NCBI GenBank assembly: GCA_945867185.1
Contig: CAMBHM010000003.1
Span: 1 to 19,481, forward strand
Source: Legionella genomosp. 1
GTDB lineage: Bacteria > Pseudomonadota > Gammaproteobacteria > Legionellales > Legionellaceae
Direction of reading: 5' to 3'
Length of the DNA stretch: 19,481 bases
Below, one piece after another: positions 1-7,842 of the stretch (within the stretch, counting starts at the first letter, position 1; every line of letters begins with the position of its first letter). A program made the translations under genes and the position numbers. Below the pieces are notes generated by a model that saw only the letters and a program-made list of their open reading frames with translations, was not told where the DNA came from and searched no databases.

Positions 1-675
1 GCCGCCTCCTCCATTGTCGTACTGGTTGGCCTCCTTGGTAACTTTGCCGGCGTTGTTTATTTTGATGCACTTGCTGCCGTGGTAGTTGGGGCGATGATCA
101 TCCAGATGGGTCTTCGATATGGCTGGAGCAGTGTTAAAGAGCTGATTGATACCGGGGTAGATCCCCATTTGATTACACCTATCCGCGATGCTATTTTACA
201 AGTGGATGGGGTTCAAAAAATTCATCAACTACGCACTCGACTCATGGGGCGCGACATTTTCATTGATGTCCACATCCTAGTTTCTCCCTACCTCTCCGTA
301 TCAGAGGGTCATTTTATTGCACAAAACGTACATCTTTCTCTCGTCAACGGGATTGAGCATGTCAAAGACGTGACGGTACACGTTGATCCGGAAGATGATG
401 AAGTCCTATCGCCCTCGATACAATTACCCACCAGAGAAACACTCGAATCGACTTTATTGTATCCTTGGCAAAAGACATACCCCGATCTCCACTCTTGGAC
501 ACTGTATTATTTAGACGGCGTCGTCGCGGTAGATCTCTTTGTCTCAAGCGGGTTTCAAGACTGGGCGTCCCTCACCCAACGTATTGAAGCTGATCGGACC
601 GATCAACCCTTGATATCGAAGGTCCGTTTATATGTCGCTCATAGTGAAATAACACTTGCCAAATCTTCTGTGTAA
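1..675 (+). CDS. Cation diffusion facilitator (CDF) family metal efflux transporter, C-terminal part
   Basis: The 5' end lies outside the window; the frame is open from base 1 and ends at TAA 673-675, giving 224 visible residues. The first roughly 50 residues form two hydrophobic helices like TM5 and TM6 of CDF proteins (SSIVVLVGLLGNFAG, then DALAAVVVGAMIIQMG). A cytoplasmic ferredoxin-like domain follows, with the family-typical HQLRTRLMG and the final beta strand DVTVHVDP near position 390. CDF proteins are inner-membrane antiporters exporting divalent metals such as Zn, Fe or Mn. The metal-binding residues of TM2 and TM5 are off the window, so the substrate cannot be judged. About 80 residues after the HVDPEDDE segment form an extra C-terminal region beyond the usual end; I do not recognise it. 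A ZIP transporter follows 37 bp downstream on the same strand, so co-transcription is likely. The family call is firm, the specificity unknown. Confidence 0.88.
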   Translation, partial: AASSIVVLVGLLGNFAGVVYFDALAAVVVGAMIIQMGLRYGWSSVKELIDTGVDPHLITPIRDAILQVDGVQKIHQLRTRLMGRDIFIDVHILVSPYLSVSEGHFIAQNVHLSLVNGIEHVKDVTVHVDPEDDEVLSPSIQLPTRETLESTLLYPWQKTYPDLHSWTLYYLDGVVAVDLFVSSGFQDWASLTQRIEADRTDQPLISKVRLYVAHSEITLAKSSV

Positions 676-712
676 AAATATACTGCCCACGATTCTATAG
701 GAAGCCTGTCTT

Positions 713-1465
713 ATGGCCACGGCCACACTAAAATTATTTTTTGCTATAAGCATTTTTATCGTCATTGTATTAGCTGGCTGGTATCCCTTTAAAAAACGCT
801 TACAAGATGCGCATGTAGACTTACCCATCGGTGAAACATTAGCCACAGGAGTTTTCTTAGGCGCAGCCTTACTGCATATGCTGCCAGAATCCAATGCCCT
901 ATTTGTACGCATGGGCTATCATTACCCATTTGCCTATATCATCACTGGGATCGTTTTTTTACTGTTTTTATGGTTTGAGCATTTAGGCCAAGAACTATAT
1001 CATCACCATGATCGAACGCATCCCGCTTTTGCGCTAGTAGCCTGGTTGATGCTCTCCATTCACTCGTTGGTTCTCGGCGCAGCACTCGGCTTTAGCCATG
1101 AATATCCATTGATCATCATGTTATTTTTAGCCATCATTACCCACAAATGGGCAGAAAGCTTCGCCATTGCCGTTCAATTAAATAAAAGCTCCCTGCGCCC
1201 CTCAAAAAGCATCGCCTTTTTTCTCGCCTTCGCACTGATGACACCGCTTGGGATTTACCTCGGATATTATGTCGGGCATGGCATAGAAACCGCTACCCTA
1301 TTCGATCCCATCCTGATAGCAACCTCAGCAGGAACCTTCCTCTACTTAGGCACTTTACATGGGCTGGAACGTTGTGTGATGGTAGAACGATGCTGCAATT
1401 TACGCGATTTCAGCTTTGTCATCATCGGCTTCCTTCTGATGGCTTCCGTCGCCGCATATGTTTGA
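713..1465 (+). CDS. ZIP family divalent metal transporter
   Basis: The 250-residue protein is almost entirely membrane-embedded, with about eight hydrophobic segments. ZIP hallmarks are visible: AALLHMLPES (residues 51-60), a His-rich loop between TM3 and TM4 (YHHHDRTH, 96-103), the TM4 motif IHSLVLGAALG with His117-Ser118, and the TM5 motif HKWAESFAIA with His144 and Glu148. The polar residues of TM4 and TM5 form the metal site in this family, which moves Zn, Fe or Mn into the cytoplasm. The HS and HK patterns look closer to the eukaryotic ZIP1-3 type than to ZupT, which usually reads HxxPEG in TM5. The ATG at 713 has a good Shine-Dalgarno (AGGAAG, 699-704). The upstream CDF gene moves metal the opposite way, so the pair may jointly buffer a cation, which is inference. 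It converges on the DUF333-like gene at 1489 with 23 bp between the stop codons. Confidence 0.85.
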   Translation: MATATLKLFFAISIFIVIVLAGWYPFKKRLQDAHVDLPIGETLATGVFLGAALLHMLPESNALFVRMGYHYPFAYIITGIVFLLFLWFEHLGQELYHHHDRTHPAFALVAWLMLSIHSLVLGAALGFSHEYPLIIMLFLAIITHKWAESFAIAVQLNKSSLRPSKSIAFFLAFALMTPLGIYLGYYVGHGIETATLFDPILIATSAGTFLYLGTLHGLERCVMVERCCNLRDFSFVIIGFLLMASVAAYV

Positions 1466-1488
1466 CTCGTCGATATTATGTGCAGCCA

Positions 1489-2034
1489 TCATCTGGTCGC
1501 GCGCAGTATAGCAAGCGGCGTAGCCCTCACTTTTTCTTTAATCAGATCATATCCTTCTCGATGATTCGCCATATAAATCAATGACCAAGCGGAAACCATC
1601 GATCCGTCACCAAAAACACAAGCATCTGTTTGACCCAGGACATTAGCAAATCCGCCGCTGGCTACAAAAGCAATGGCTGTACCACCCAAATTTTTACACA
1701 CATTATAAGAAGGATTCATCAACGATCCTTTCCACAAAGTAGAATGAGAATCAATCTCTGGCAATATTTTGATATAAGTAGCAGCAATACTCGGCTCTTC
1801 TGAGGCAAACGTCTCAAGCCCGATGGAAATAAACGCATGGTCCAACGTAAAGTTACAAAACCACTTGGACTGGCCTTTTACCCAACCCGTATGTGTATTG
1901 ATTTCTGCAGGCATGGCTTCCACCACACCGCCTGAGGCCATGCAATAGTCAGATTGATCCATAGGAGGATTGGATGTACTGAAGCCCATGATTGGCAGCA
2001 ATAACAATGGCAGAACAGTCTTTGAAATCATCAT
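1489..2034 (-). CDS. Secreted Cys-containing protein with two DUF333-like repeats, function unknown
   Basis: The 181-residue protein opens with a Sec-type signal peptide: Lys5 followed by the hydrophobic [12 protein letters not shown]. The mature part shows two divergent copies of a C-x(n)-GG-x(n)-C pattern, DYCMASGG...WFCNF near residues 30-62 and VCKNLGG...[15 protein letters not shown] near 112-153. The second copy resembles the DUF333 pattern (C...GG...C.F.DGS...W.LY) found in small periplasmic or lipoprotein-like proteins. Cys pairing in the periplasm is plausible. No lipobox is visible. The ATG at 2034 overlaps the serS stop as ATGA, so the two genes are translationally coupled; a second ATG follows immediately at 2031. 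It is the last gene of the fabZ-lpxA-serS run. The DUF333 link is by eye and could be a remote resemblance. Confidence 0.6.
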   Translation of the reverse strand: MMISKTVLPLLLLPIMGFSTSNPPMDQSDYCMASGGVVEAMPAEINTHTGWVKGQSKWFCNFTLDHAFISIGLETFASEEPSIAATYIKILPEIDSHSTLWKGSLMNPSYNVCKNLGGTAIAFVASGGFANVLGQTDACVFGDGSMVSAWSLIYMANHREGYDLIKEKVRATPLAILRATR

Positions 2035-3317
2035 GATCCTACTCTTTTTATAAGTGTTAACCCGCCCATATAGGGCTTCAGTACCTTGGGAATACGGATG
2101 TTCCCGTCTTTATCTTGATAATTTTCAAGCACAGCTACCAACGTGCGGCCCACTGCCAATCCTGAACCATTCAATGTATGGACCAACGCAATCTCTCGGG
2201 TTGTTTTCTGTCGATACCGGGCCTGCATACGTCTGGCTTGAAATGCCATCGTATTGCTACAAGAAGAAATTTCACGATAGGTGCCTTGACTCGGTAACCA
2301 TACTTCTAAATCATAGGTTTTTGCAGCACTCGCACCCAGATCCCCCGTACAAAGCGCCATCACACGATAAGGCAATTCCAAACGTTGCAAAATAGATTCT
2401 GCATGGACCGTCAGTTGATCTAAAGCTGCAGGAGAAGCGTTAGGGGTTGTGATCCAAATCAACTCTACCTTTTCAAATTGGTGTTGTCTTATCATGCCTT
2501 TGGTGTCCTTCCCATACGATCCCGCCTCGCTGCGAAAACAAGGGGTGTGGCATACATACCGCAATGGCAAAGACTCTTCCTCCAAAATGGTATCTCGAAT
2601 CGTATTCGTAACAGGAATTTCTGCCGTAGAGGTGAGGTAATAAGGGGCATCCCCTGCTATCTTAAACAGATCCTCTTCAAATTTGGGTAGCTGACCCGTA
2701 CCGAGCAAGCTCTCACGATTCACCAGATAAGGCACATAAATCTCCTGATACCCATGCGCATCAGTGTGTACATCCAACATGAATTGCGTGAGTGCACGAT
2801 GCAGCCGCGCAATCTGTGCCTTCATAACAACAAAACGGCTGCCAGTGATTTTAACAGCTAGTTCAAAATCCATCTGTCCTAAAGCTTCACCCAACGCGTC
2901 GTGTGATTGCACCTGAAAGGCCTGTTTTACAACCTCCCCCCAACGGCGGATCTCTTTATTATCACGTTCATCAAGGCCAATGGGGACAGACGAATCAGGC
3001 AAATTAGGCAGGCTTAGTTTGATTTCATCCATCTGTAGCAGCACCGCTGCCAGCTCTCTCTTTTTAAAATCAAGCAGGGCTGTCAATTGAACAACGGCTT
3101 CTTTCATCGGGGCTGCATCTTCCTTCCGTGCAAGCATCTGACCAATCTCTTTGGAGCGTTGATTTCGTTCCATCTGCAAGGCTTGGGTCGCCATTTGAAG
3201 CACTTTTCGTTGCTCTTCTAATGCAACAAAGACCGCACCATCAAACTGAAATCCCCGGGTCAACAATTGCCTTGAGACAGCCTCTGGATCATCACGTAAT
3301 AACTGGGGATCAAGCAT
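2031..3317 (-). CDS. serS: Seryl-tRNA synthetase
   Basis: The 428-residue protein has normal length for bacterial SerRS, the class II enzyme that charges tRNA-Ser and tRNA-Sec with serine in the cytoplasm. Residues 1-110 form the N-terminal helical hairpin (long antiparallel coiled coil) that contacts the tRNA long variable arm. The catalytic core shows TGSRF (158-162), the serine-binding TAE (231-233), motif 2 with [14 protein letters not shown] (261-274), and motif 3 [18 protein letters not shown] (382-399). All expected catalytic arginines appear present. It lies 22 bp downstream of lpxA and overlaps the DUF333-like gene by four bases. That places an aminoacyl-tRNA synthetase inside an envelope-gene transcription unit where lpxB would often stand. 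The ATG at 3317 gives the canonical start with [10 protein letters not shown]; only a weak SD-like AGG precedes it. Confidence 0.97.
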   Translation of the reverse strand: MLDPQLLRDDPEAVSRQLLTRGFQFDGAVFVALEEQRKVLQMATQALQMERNQRSKEIGQMLARKEDAAPMKEAVVQLTALLDFKKRELAAVLLQMDEIKLSLPNLPDSSVPIGLDERDNKEIRRWGEVVKQAFQVQSHDALGEALGQMDFELAVKITGSRFVVMKAQIARLHRALTQFMLDVHTDAHGYQEIYVPYLVNRESLLGTGQLPKFEEDLFKIAGDAPYYLTSTAEIPVTNTIRDTILEEESLPLRYVCHTPCFRSEAGSYGKDTKGMIRQHQFEKVELIWITTPNASPAALDQLTVHAESILQRLELPYRVMALCTGDLGASAAKTYDLEVWLPSQGTYREISSCSNTMAFQARRMQARYRQKTTREIALVHTLNGSGLAVGRTLVAVLENYQDKDGNIRIPKVLKPYMGGLTLIKRVGS

Positions 3318-3339
3318 AAGAAACCTACAAAATAGGGGG

Positions 3340-4110
3340 TTATCTCACGATACCCCGGGTCGATTGATTCAGAGCCTCAATCATTGGAATAACTTCCGGA
3401 CAATCTGGCTGAAGTAATACTAGCTCAGCAAGTGCCTGTTGAACTGTAAGCCCTTTTCGAAAAATAATTTTATAGGCTCGTCGCAAACAGTCAATGGCTG
3501 CCGATGAAAACCCACCGCGTCGTAGCCCAACGGTATTGATACCACAGGCAGACGTATTATGCCCTGCTATCATCAGATAAGGTAACACGTCTTTCGTTAC
3601 ATACGTTGCACGCGCCACAAACGCATAAGCACCGACTGCGCAAAATTGATGAATCGCCGCATAAGCCCCAATATTAGCATAATCATGAACCACTACATGG
3701 CCCGAAAGTGCTGAGTAGTTCACCATGATGATGTGATTTCCCACTACACAGTCATGCCCGACATGGGTATACGCCATGAAAAAATTATGATTGCCCAGTT
3801 GAGTCAGCCCACCTCCCTTCACCGTACCACGGCTGATCATAGAAAATTCACGGATTATATTATGATCGCCTATTTCAAGCCGCGTAGGCTCTCCTTGATA
3901 GGTGATATCTTGCGGTTCATCGCCCACAGATGCAAATTGAAAAATTTTATTATACTTGCCTATCACAGTCGGCCCCTGAATCACCACATGAGGCCCGATC
4001 CAAGTACCCTCGCCTATCTCAACATCCGCACCAATAACAGTGCCTGGCCCTACTGATACCCCTTTCGCAAGTTTTGATGAGGGGTGAATCATTGCGTGTT
4101 TATCGATCAC
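3340..4110 (-). CDS. lpxA: Acyl-ACP--UDP-N-acetylglucosamine O-acyltransferase
   Basis: This is the first enzyme of lipid A synthesis; it moves a 3-hydroxyacyl chain from ACP to UDP-GlcNAc in the cytoplasm. The 256-residue protein starts [10 protein letters not shown], like E. coli LpxA (MIDKSAFVHP), which supports the GTG codon at 4110 rather than the internal ATG at 4092. Residues 1-185 are hexapeptide repeats of the left-handed beta helix, and a helical C-terminus ends STRGIVR as in homologues. The catalytic base corresponds to His119 in THVGHDC (E. coli His125), followed by HQFC at 154-157. The position that sets acyl-chain length in E. coli (Gly173) and P. aeruginosa (Met169) aligns to Arg167 here. 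The gene overlaps the end of fabZ by 11 bp, so translational coupling is likely. lpxB does not follow; serS does. Confidence 0.96.
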   Translation of the reverse strand: MIDKHAMIHPSSKLAKGVSVGPGTVIGADVEIGEGTWIGPHVVIQGPTVIGKYNKIFQFASVGDEPQDITYQGEPTRLEIGDHNIIREFSMISRGTVKGGGLTQLGNHNFFMAYTHVGHDCVVGNHIIMVNYSALSGHVVVHDYANIGAYAAIHQFCAVGAYAFVARATYVTKDVLPYLMIAGHNTSACGINTVGLRRGGFSSAAIDCLRRAYKIIFRKGLTVQQALAELVLLQPDCPEVIPMIEALNQSTRGIVR

Positions 4111-4558
4111 TTTTTACTTCCTTCGCAGCGCTCATTAAGTCCGCAGAGCATACCAACTTTTCGCGCACAAACGCCTCGCCGTGCAACCGCCAAAAAGCAC
4201 GTTTTTGCCCGATCAGTTTCACTTCAAGACGCAGCTGATCCCCAGGCGTAACAATTTGTTTGAATTTCGCATTATCAATGCCCGCGAAGAAATAAAGAAA
4301 CTCATGTCCTTCTGATGCTGTCCGTGACAAATTGGACAAAATAGCACTGGCTTGCGCCAAGGCCTCCAGCATCAATACACCAGGCATGATGGGGTTCCCT
4401 GGAAAGTGCCCCATAAAAAAAGGCTCATTCACGGTAACGTTTTTAATAGCCACCAAATGATCAAAAACACGATAATCCAACACCCTATCCACTAAGATAA
4501 AGGGGTATCGATGTGGCAACAAATTAAGAATTTTATTGATATCAACAGGGCTTGTCAT
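4100..4558 (-). CDS. fabZ: 3-hydroxyacyl-[ACP] dehydratase FabZ
   Basis: FabZ dehydrates 3-hydroxyacyl-ACP in fatty-acid elongation, and so competes with LpxA for 3-hydroxyacyl-ACP. The 152-residue protein is a single hot-dog domain. [13 protein letters not shown] (14-26) is the family's N-terminal signature. The catalytic pair is His51 in [11 protein letters not shown] and Glu65 in MLEALAQ, which lies on the central helix of the hot-dog fold. The ATG at 4558 is preceded only by a GA-rich stretch and not by a strong Shine-Dalgarno. Its stop lies inside the first codons of lpxA (11-bp overlap). Upstream, 101 bp separate it from skp. In most gammaproteobacteria that place is held by lpxD, which is absent here. 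Confidence 0.96.
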   Translation of the reverse strand: MTSPVDINKILNLLPHRYPFILVDRVLDYRVFDHLVAIKNVTVNEPFFMGHFPGNPIMPGVLMLEALAQASAILSNLSRTASEGHEFLYFFAGIDNAKFKQIVTPGDQLRLEVKLIGQKRAFWRLHGEAFVREKLVCSADLMSAAKEVKSDR

Positions 4559-4588
4559 GTTTTCTCTCTCACAAGCGAATCATCATCG

Positions 4589-4634
4589 TAACGGCTGTTT
4601 GGCAAGGCCCATGCAACCCGATCCCAGGCCGTTA
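4589..4634. repeat. 7-bp inverted repeat in the skp-fabZ gap
   Basis: TAACGGC at 4589-4595 is the exact complement of GCCGTTA at 4628-4634, with 32 bases between. It sits where lpxD would normally lie. No T-run follows either arm, so it does not look like a terminator. It may be an RNA structure in the skp-fabZ transcript or chance. Confidence 0.25.
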
Positions 4635-4659
4635 GGGAGCGGATTGCTTGGAAGGGTGA

Positions 4660-5160
4660 TCAGCTGATTTCTTTCATGACTTTGGCCGTTACATCAAGAC
4701 TCTCTGCACTGAATGGCGCAGCATCTTTTTGTAACACAACATCGTAATGATCAGCCTGAGCTACTTTTGCAATGGCTGCACGGATTTTGTTATAAAACTC
4801 TTCCATCGCTTCATTGTGTGCCGTACTCAGTTCTTGTTGATACTGTTGGCCTTCCCGCTCAAATTGTTGCTGTGTCGTTACAATTTTCTTTTCTAGATCT
4901 TTCTTCTGAGCAGCACCCAATACAGCGGTATCTCGTTTAAACGTTTCCATGTCTTTCTTCAAACCATCTTCCATTGCTACCAATTTATCACGGCGAGGTT
5001 TAAAGTCTTTTTCCAGTTTTTCTTGAATGGTTTTCATTTGGGTCGCAGTTTGCATGATTTTTTGAAGATCCACCACGCCAATTTTTGCCCCATCAGCAAA
5101 CGCACTCACACTACCAAACGCCATCAACAATGCAATGACAACCCCACCTAATCGCTTCAT
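4660..5160 (-). CDS. skp: Periplasmic chaperone Skp (OmpH family)
   Basis: Skp holds unfolded outer-membrane proteins in the periplasm on their way to the BAM complex. The 166-residue protein has a clear signal peptide (KR, then GGVVIALLMAF, with an AxA site near residues 20-22 before DGAKIG). The IGVVDLQKIM strand of the OmpH family follows. Then come long charged alpha helices rich in K, E and Q (about residues 45-125) that form the coiled-coil tentacles, and the final strand DVVLQKDAAPF. The open frame continues upstream to 5271, but the start at 5160 is supported by the signal peptide and by GGGAG at 5168-5172, seven bases before the ATG. In the usual order bamA precedes and lpxD follows; here murJ precedes with a 182-bp gap and fabZ follows. 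No convincing promoter was found in that gap. Confidence 0.9.
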   Translation of the reverse strand: MKRLGGVVIALLMAFGSVSAFADGAKIGVVDLQKIMQTATQMKTIQEKLEKDFKPRRDKLVAMEDGLKKDMETFKRDTAVLGAAQKKDLEKKIVTTQQQFEREGQQYQQELSTAHNEAMEEFYNKIRAAIAKVAQADHYDVVLQKDAAPFSAESLDVTAKVMKEIS

Positions 5161-5342
5161 TCTTTCACTCCCAAATAAAAAACCAATGGTTCCTGTCAAT
5201 ATTGCCGGATAGAATTGCGTGAGCAATCCTACAAAACCTCGCACCAAGATCCAAAACATGCGACCAACCACGAGCCTCTTTCACAACATCATTTTGACTG
5301 GGTATAAATGCTAGCACAGTTCTAGACCGCTTACGATATTTC

Positions 5343-6878
5343 TTAACAAGAATTTATCAACTCCTTGCGAGGCCAAGTATTTAAAATCCATAAACAAAAG
5401 AGATATAAAACGACCGCTCCTGCCCCAAGACCGGTCATATGCATCCATCGCTTCTCCCAACCCCACTGCATCCAGAGGGCCGTATCCCCCTTCAGCCACC
5501 ATAAAAATCCAACAAGCACCGCATTGGCCACCAACAACTGGCACAAAAATTTCAACCACCCTGCTTGTCTTTGGTAAATACCTCGCCGAGACAACACAAC
5601 CCATAAGGTCGTCACATTACACCAAGACGATAAAGAACTCGCTAAAGCAAGACCTGCATGCTTCAGAGGCCAAACCAACACCAAGCTCAACAACATATTG
5701 ATACCTAGTGCGATCATAGATAACTTCACGGGCGTTTTGATATCCTGTTTCGCATAGAAAGCAGATGATAGAATTTTAGCCAGCATAAACGCTTGCAACC
5801 CTATACCATAAGTGACCACACTGCGTTGTGTCATCATCACATCGTGCGCTGAAAATTTACCATAATAAAATAAACTGACAATCAATGGACCTGACAAAAT
5901 CAACATGGTCATAGACGCGGGAGCACCTATAATCAGATTCCAACGAATCCCCCAATTCAATGCTACTGAAAAACCTTCTGACGAAGCCTGTGCGTGTTGG
6001 CGTGATAAGTGCGGTAAAATAACGGTTGCTAACGCCACCCCAAAAATACCCAGTGGAAAATAAGCCAAACGCTCTGAGTAATACAGCCAAGAGATACTAC
6101 CTGTTACTAGAAAAGAAGCCAAAATCGTATTCAATAAAATACTCATCTGCCCCATTGAGGCCCCAAACAAGGCCGGAATCAATAGTTTCAAAACTCGTTT
6201 CACTCCCTCATCTTGAAACGACACGTTGGGTTTTACCAAAAATCCAATACGAGCTAAAGCAATGATCAAACATCCCACTTGCACAAAGCCCGCTATCAAA
6301 ACACCCCAAGCTTGAGACATCACTGGTACTAAAAACCAATGCGTCATACCAAAGGCCGTTGCGATCAAGCACACATTCAATAACGCTGGCGTCACAGATG
6401 GTATAGCAAAGTACCCATTACTGTTTAAAACCGATCCTGCAAATGCAGTTAACGAAATCAACATCAAATAAGGAAAGGTGATGCGCAACATATCGGTAGC
6501 CAGGCCGTATCGATAGGGATCTAACCCAGGAGAAAATAAATCAACCAACTTGTCTGCAAAAATAACGCCGAAAAATGTGACGACCAACAAGGCAAGCCCC
6601 AGGGATCCTGCCATATGGCTGATGAAGACCAATACATCTGCTTTGCTATTTTTTTGCTGATAGTCAGACAAAACGGGCACAAAAGCTTGAGAGAAGGATC
6701 CTTCAGCAAACAGGTTACGCATAAAATTGGGGATCTTAAATGCAATATAAAAGGCATCCACACTCGCATTCACCCCAAAAATTTGAGCAGCAATCAGATC
6801 TCGAGCAAACCCCAATACCCGTGAAATTAGAGTCATCAACGACACCAATGAAACTGATTTAAAAAGAGCCTTGCTCAT
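5343..6878 (-). CDS. murJ: Lipid II flippase MurJ (MviN family)
   Basis: MurJ moves the peptidoglycan precursor lipid II across the inner membrane. The 511-residue protein fits the family (about 510) and is predicted to have 14 transmembrane helices of the MOP/MATE-like fold. The N-terminus carries the family motifs SRVLGFARD (19-27) and AFKIPNFMRNLFAEGSFSQA (46-65). Arg20, Arg26, Asp41, Arg54 and Glu59 align with the central-cavity and gate residues of E. coli MurJ (R18, R24, D39, R52, E57). The ATG at 6878 gives the canonical N-terminus; no strong Shine-Dalgarno is seen. It faces away from the dioxygenase gene across a 181-bp region that contains a clear dyad. Its transcript could run on into skp, because no terminator is visible at 5161-5342. 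Confidence 0.96.
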   Translation of the reverse strand: MSKALFKSVSLVSLMTLISRVLGFARDLIAAQIFGVNASVDAFYIAFKIPNFMRNLFAEGSFSQAFVPVLSDYQQKNSKADVLVFISHMAGSLGLALLVVTFFGVIFADKLVDLFSPGLDPYRYGLATDMLRITFPYLMLISLTAFAGSVLNSNGYFAIPSVTPALLNVCLIATAFGMTHWFLVPVMSQAWGVLIAGFVQVGCLIIALARIGFLVKPNVSFQDEGVKRVLKLLIPALFGASMGQMSILLNTILASFLVTGSISWLYYSERLAYFPLGIFGVALATVILPHLSRQHAQASSEGFSVALNWGIRWNLIIGAPASMTMLILSGPLIVSLFYYGKFSAHDVMMTQRSVVTYGIGLQAFMLAKILSSAFYAKQDIKTPVKLSMIALGINMLLSLVLVWPLKHAGLALASSLSSWCNVTTLWVVLSRRGIYQRQAGWLKFLCQLLVANAVLVGFLWWLKGDTALWMQWGWEKRWMHMTGLGAGAVVLYLFCLWILNTWPRKELINSC

Positions 6879-6917
6879 GCACGCAGTCCGGTCAATGAAG
6901 TGAGACTATTTTAACCC

Positions 6918-6941
6918 ATTTTAGACACAGAAGCCTAAAAT
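6918..6941. promoter_or_regulatory. Candidate operator: perfect 7-bp dyad in a divergent intergenic region
   Basis: ATTTTAG at 6918-6924 and CTAAAAT at 6935-6941 are exact inverted copies separated by 10 bases. They lie between the divergent murJ and dioxygenase genes. The geometry (half-sites about 17 bp centre to centre) fits a dimeric regulator. A second, weaker dyad lies close by (ATCTC 6953-6957 with GAGAT 6967-6971). No regulator gene is present in the window. AT-rich dyads also arise by chance. Confidence 0.35.
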
Positions 6942-7059
6942 ACATTTTACTGATCTCTTAGTACTTGAGATACGACCAGAGACTCCAACGAGATTGCTCC
7001 ATGCTGTGGCCTGTTTTTTTACCACAAGGCTGGTACACTTAAGGAAAAGGCCCTTCTTC

Positions 7060-7842
7060 ATGAAAAATAAACTCACAGATTTAATTGTCGCACGTCTCTG
7101 CGAACAAAAAGAAGACTTAAGAAAAGCATTTCTTATTGATCACCCCATCAAGGTCGCACGTCATTTTGTACTCGATGAGCTGCTACCAATAGAGATTGCA
7201 ACCGATATTTATAACAATTTCCCCAAAGCCAAGCAGATGCACTTATTACACAGTCCTGGAAAAATAAAATTAAAATATAGTCACTTAAAAGAGGTGGCTC
7301 CCCTATTACAAGCTATCAATGCTGCGATTCAAGATCCAACAGTCGTCGCGATGATCGAAAACATCACCGGTATTCCACATCAGATACCCGATCCAACCCG
7401 TTTTGCAGGAGGGATCAGTACGCTTCTTAGAAAATATTATATCAATCCGCATATTGATAACTCCCATGATGTAGAGCAAAAGCGCTACTACAGGACAGTG
7501 AATGTGCTTTATTATGTATCACCTGATTGGCAGCTAGGCGATGGCGGGCATTATGAATTATGGGATGAAGCCATTGAAAATCATATTCTCGTTCCAAACT
7601 TGTTTAATCGTCTGGTGGTGATGGAGACCAACCGCACCTCTTGGCATGCGGTAAGTCCTGTCGTATGTGATGCTCCTCGATGTTGCGTCTTCAATTATTT
7701 CTTTTCTGAACACTCCCCAGAAAACGAACCCTATTTTTTTGACGCCCCCTCCTTCAAACCACGTCCAGAACAAACAGTTCGTCGTGCCATCGCCGCCATA
7801 AAGAAAATTTTTCTGTTAAATACAAGCCATGTCGGTCTGTAA
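7060..7842 (+). CDS. 2-oxoglutarate/Fe(II)-dependent dioxygenase, substrate unknown
   Basis: The 260-residue protein has the iron and co-substrate ligands of the prolyl-4-hydroxylase-like 2OG-Fe(II) oxygenase family. His131-x-Asp133 sits in NPHIDNSHD, the distal His196 in RTSWHAVSPV, and Arg207, a candidate 2OG-carboxylate ligand, eleven residues on. The sheet strands YRTVNVLYYVSP and GGHYELWD lie between them as in the double-stranded beta helix. The N-terminal 120 residues are helical and unrecognised. The ATG at 7060 is preferred over the in-frame 6994 because AAGGA (7041-7045) and a purine run precede it, and because the upstream extension is not conserved-looking. The C-terminus overlaps the convergent kinase gene by 27 bp. 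It stands alone on its strand. Members hydroxylate proteins, glycans or small molecules; nothing here decides which. Confidence 0.8.
   Translation: MKNKLTDLIVARLCEQKEDLRKAFLIDHPIKVARHFVLDELLPIEIATDIYNNFPKAKQMHLLHSPGKIKLKYSHLKEVAPLLQAINAAIQDPTVVAMIENITGIPHQIPDPTRFAGGISTLLRKYYINPHIDNSHDVEQKRYYRTVNVLYYVSPDWQLGDGGHYELWDEAIENHILVPNLFNRLVVMETNRTSWHAVSPVVCDAPRCCVFNYFFSEHSPENEPYFFDAPSFKPRPEQTVRRAIAAIKKIFLLNTSHVGL

Noticed and set aside
4559..4659. Possible lpxD remnant between skp and fabZ
   Set aside because: The 101-bp gap shows no hexapeptide-repeat coding trace in any frame.
5171..5199. TTGACA at 5194-5199 (minus strand) as a skp promoter
   Set aside because: At 17-base spacing the -10 would be ATTTGG, overlapping the skp ribosome site and placing transcription start at the start codon.
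5206..5234. TTGTAG-N17-TATCCG upstream of skp (minus strand)
   Set aside because: Only three of six consensus bases match in each box; too weak to call.
5161..5271. N-terminal extension of skp from 5271
   Set aside because: The strong Shine-Dalgarno and signal peptide fix the start at 5160; the extension would bury the signal peptide.
5311..5604. 97-codon minus-strand frame
   Set aside because: Overlaps the 3' end of murJ in another frame and has no recognisable features.
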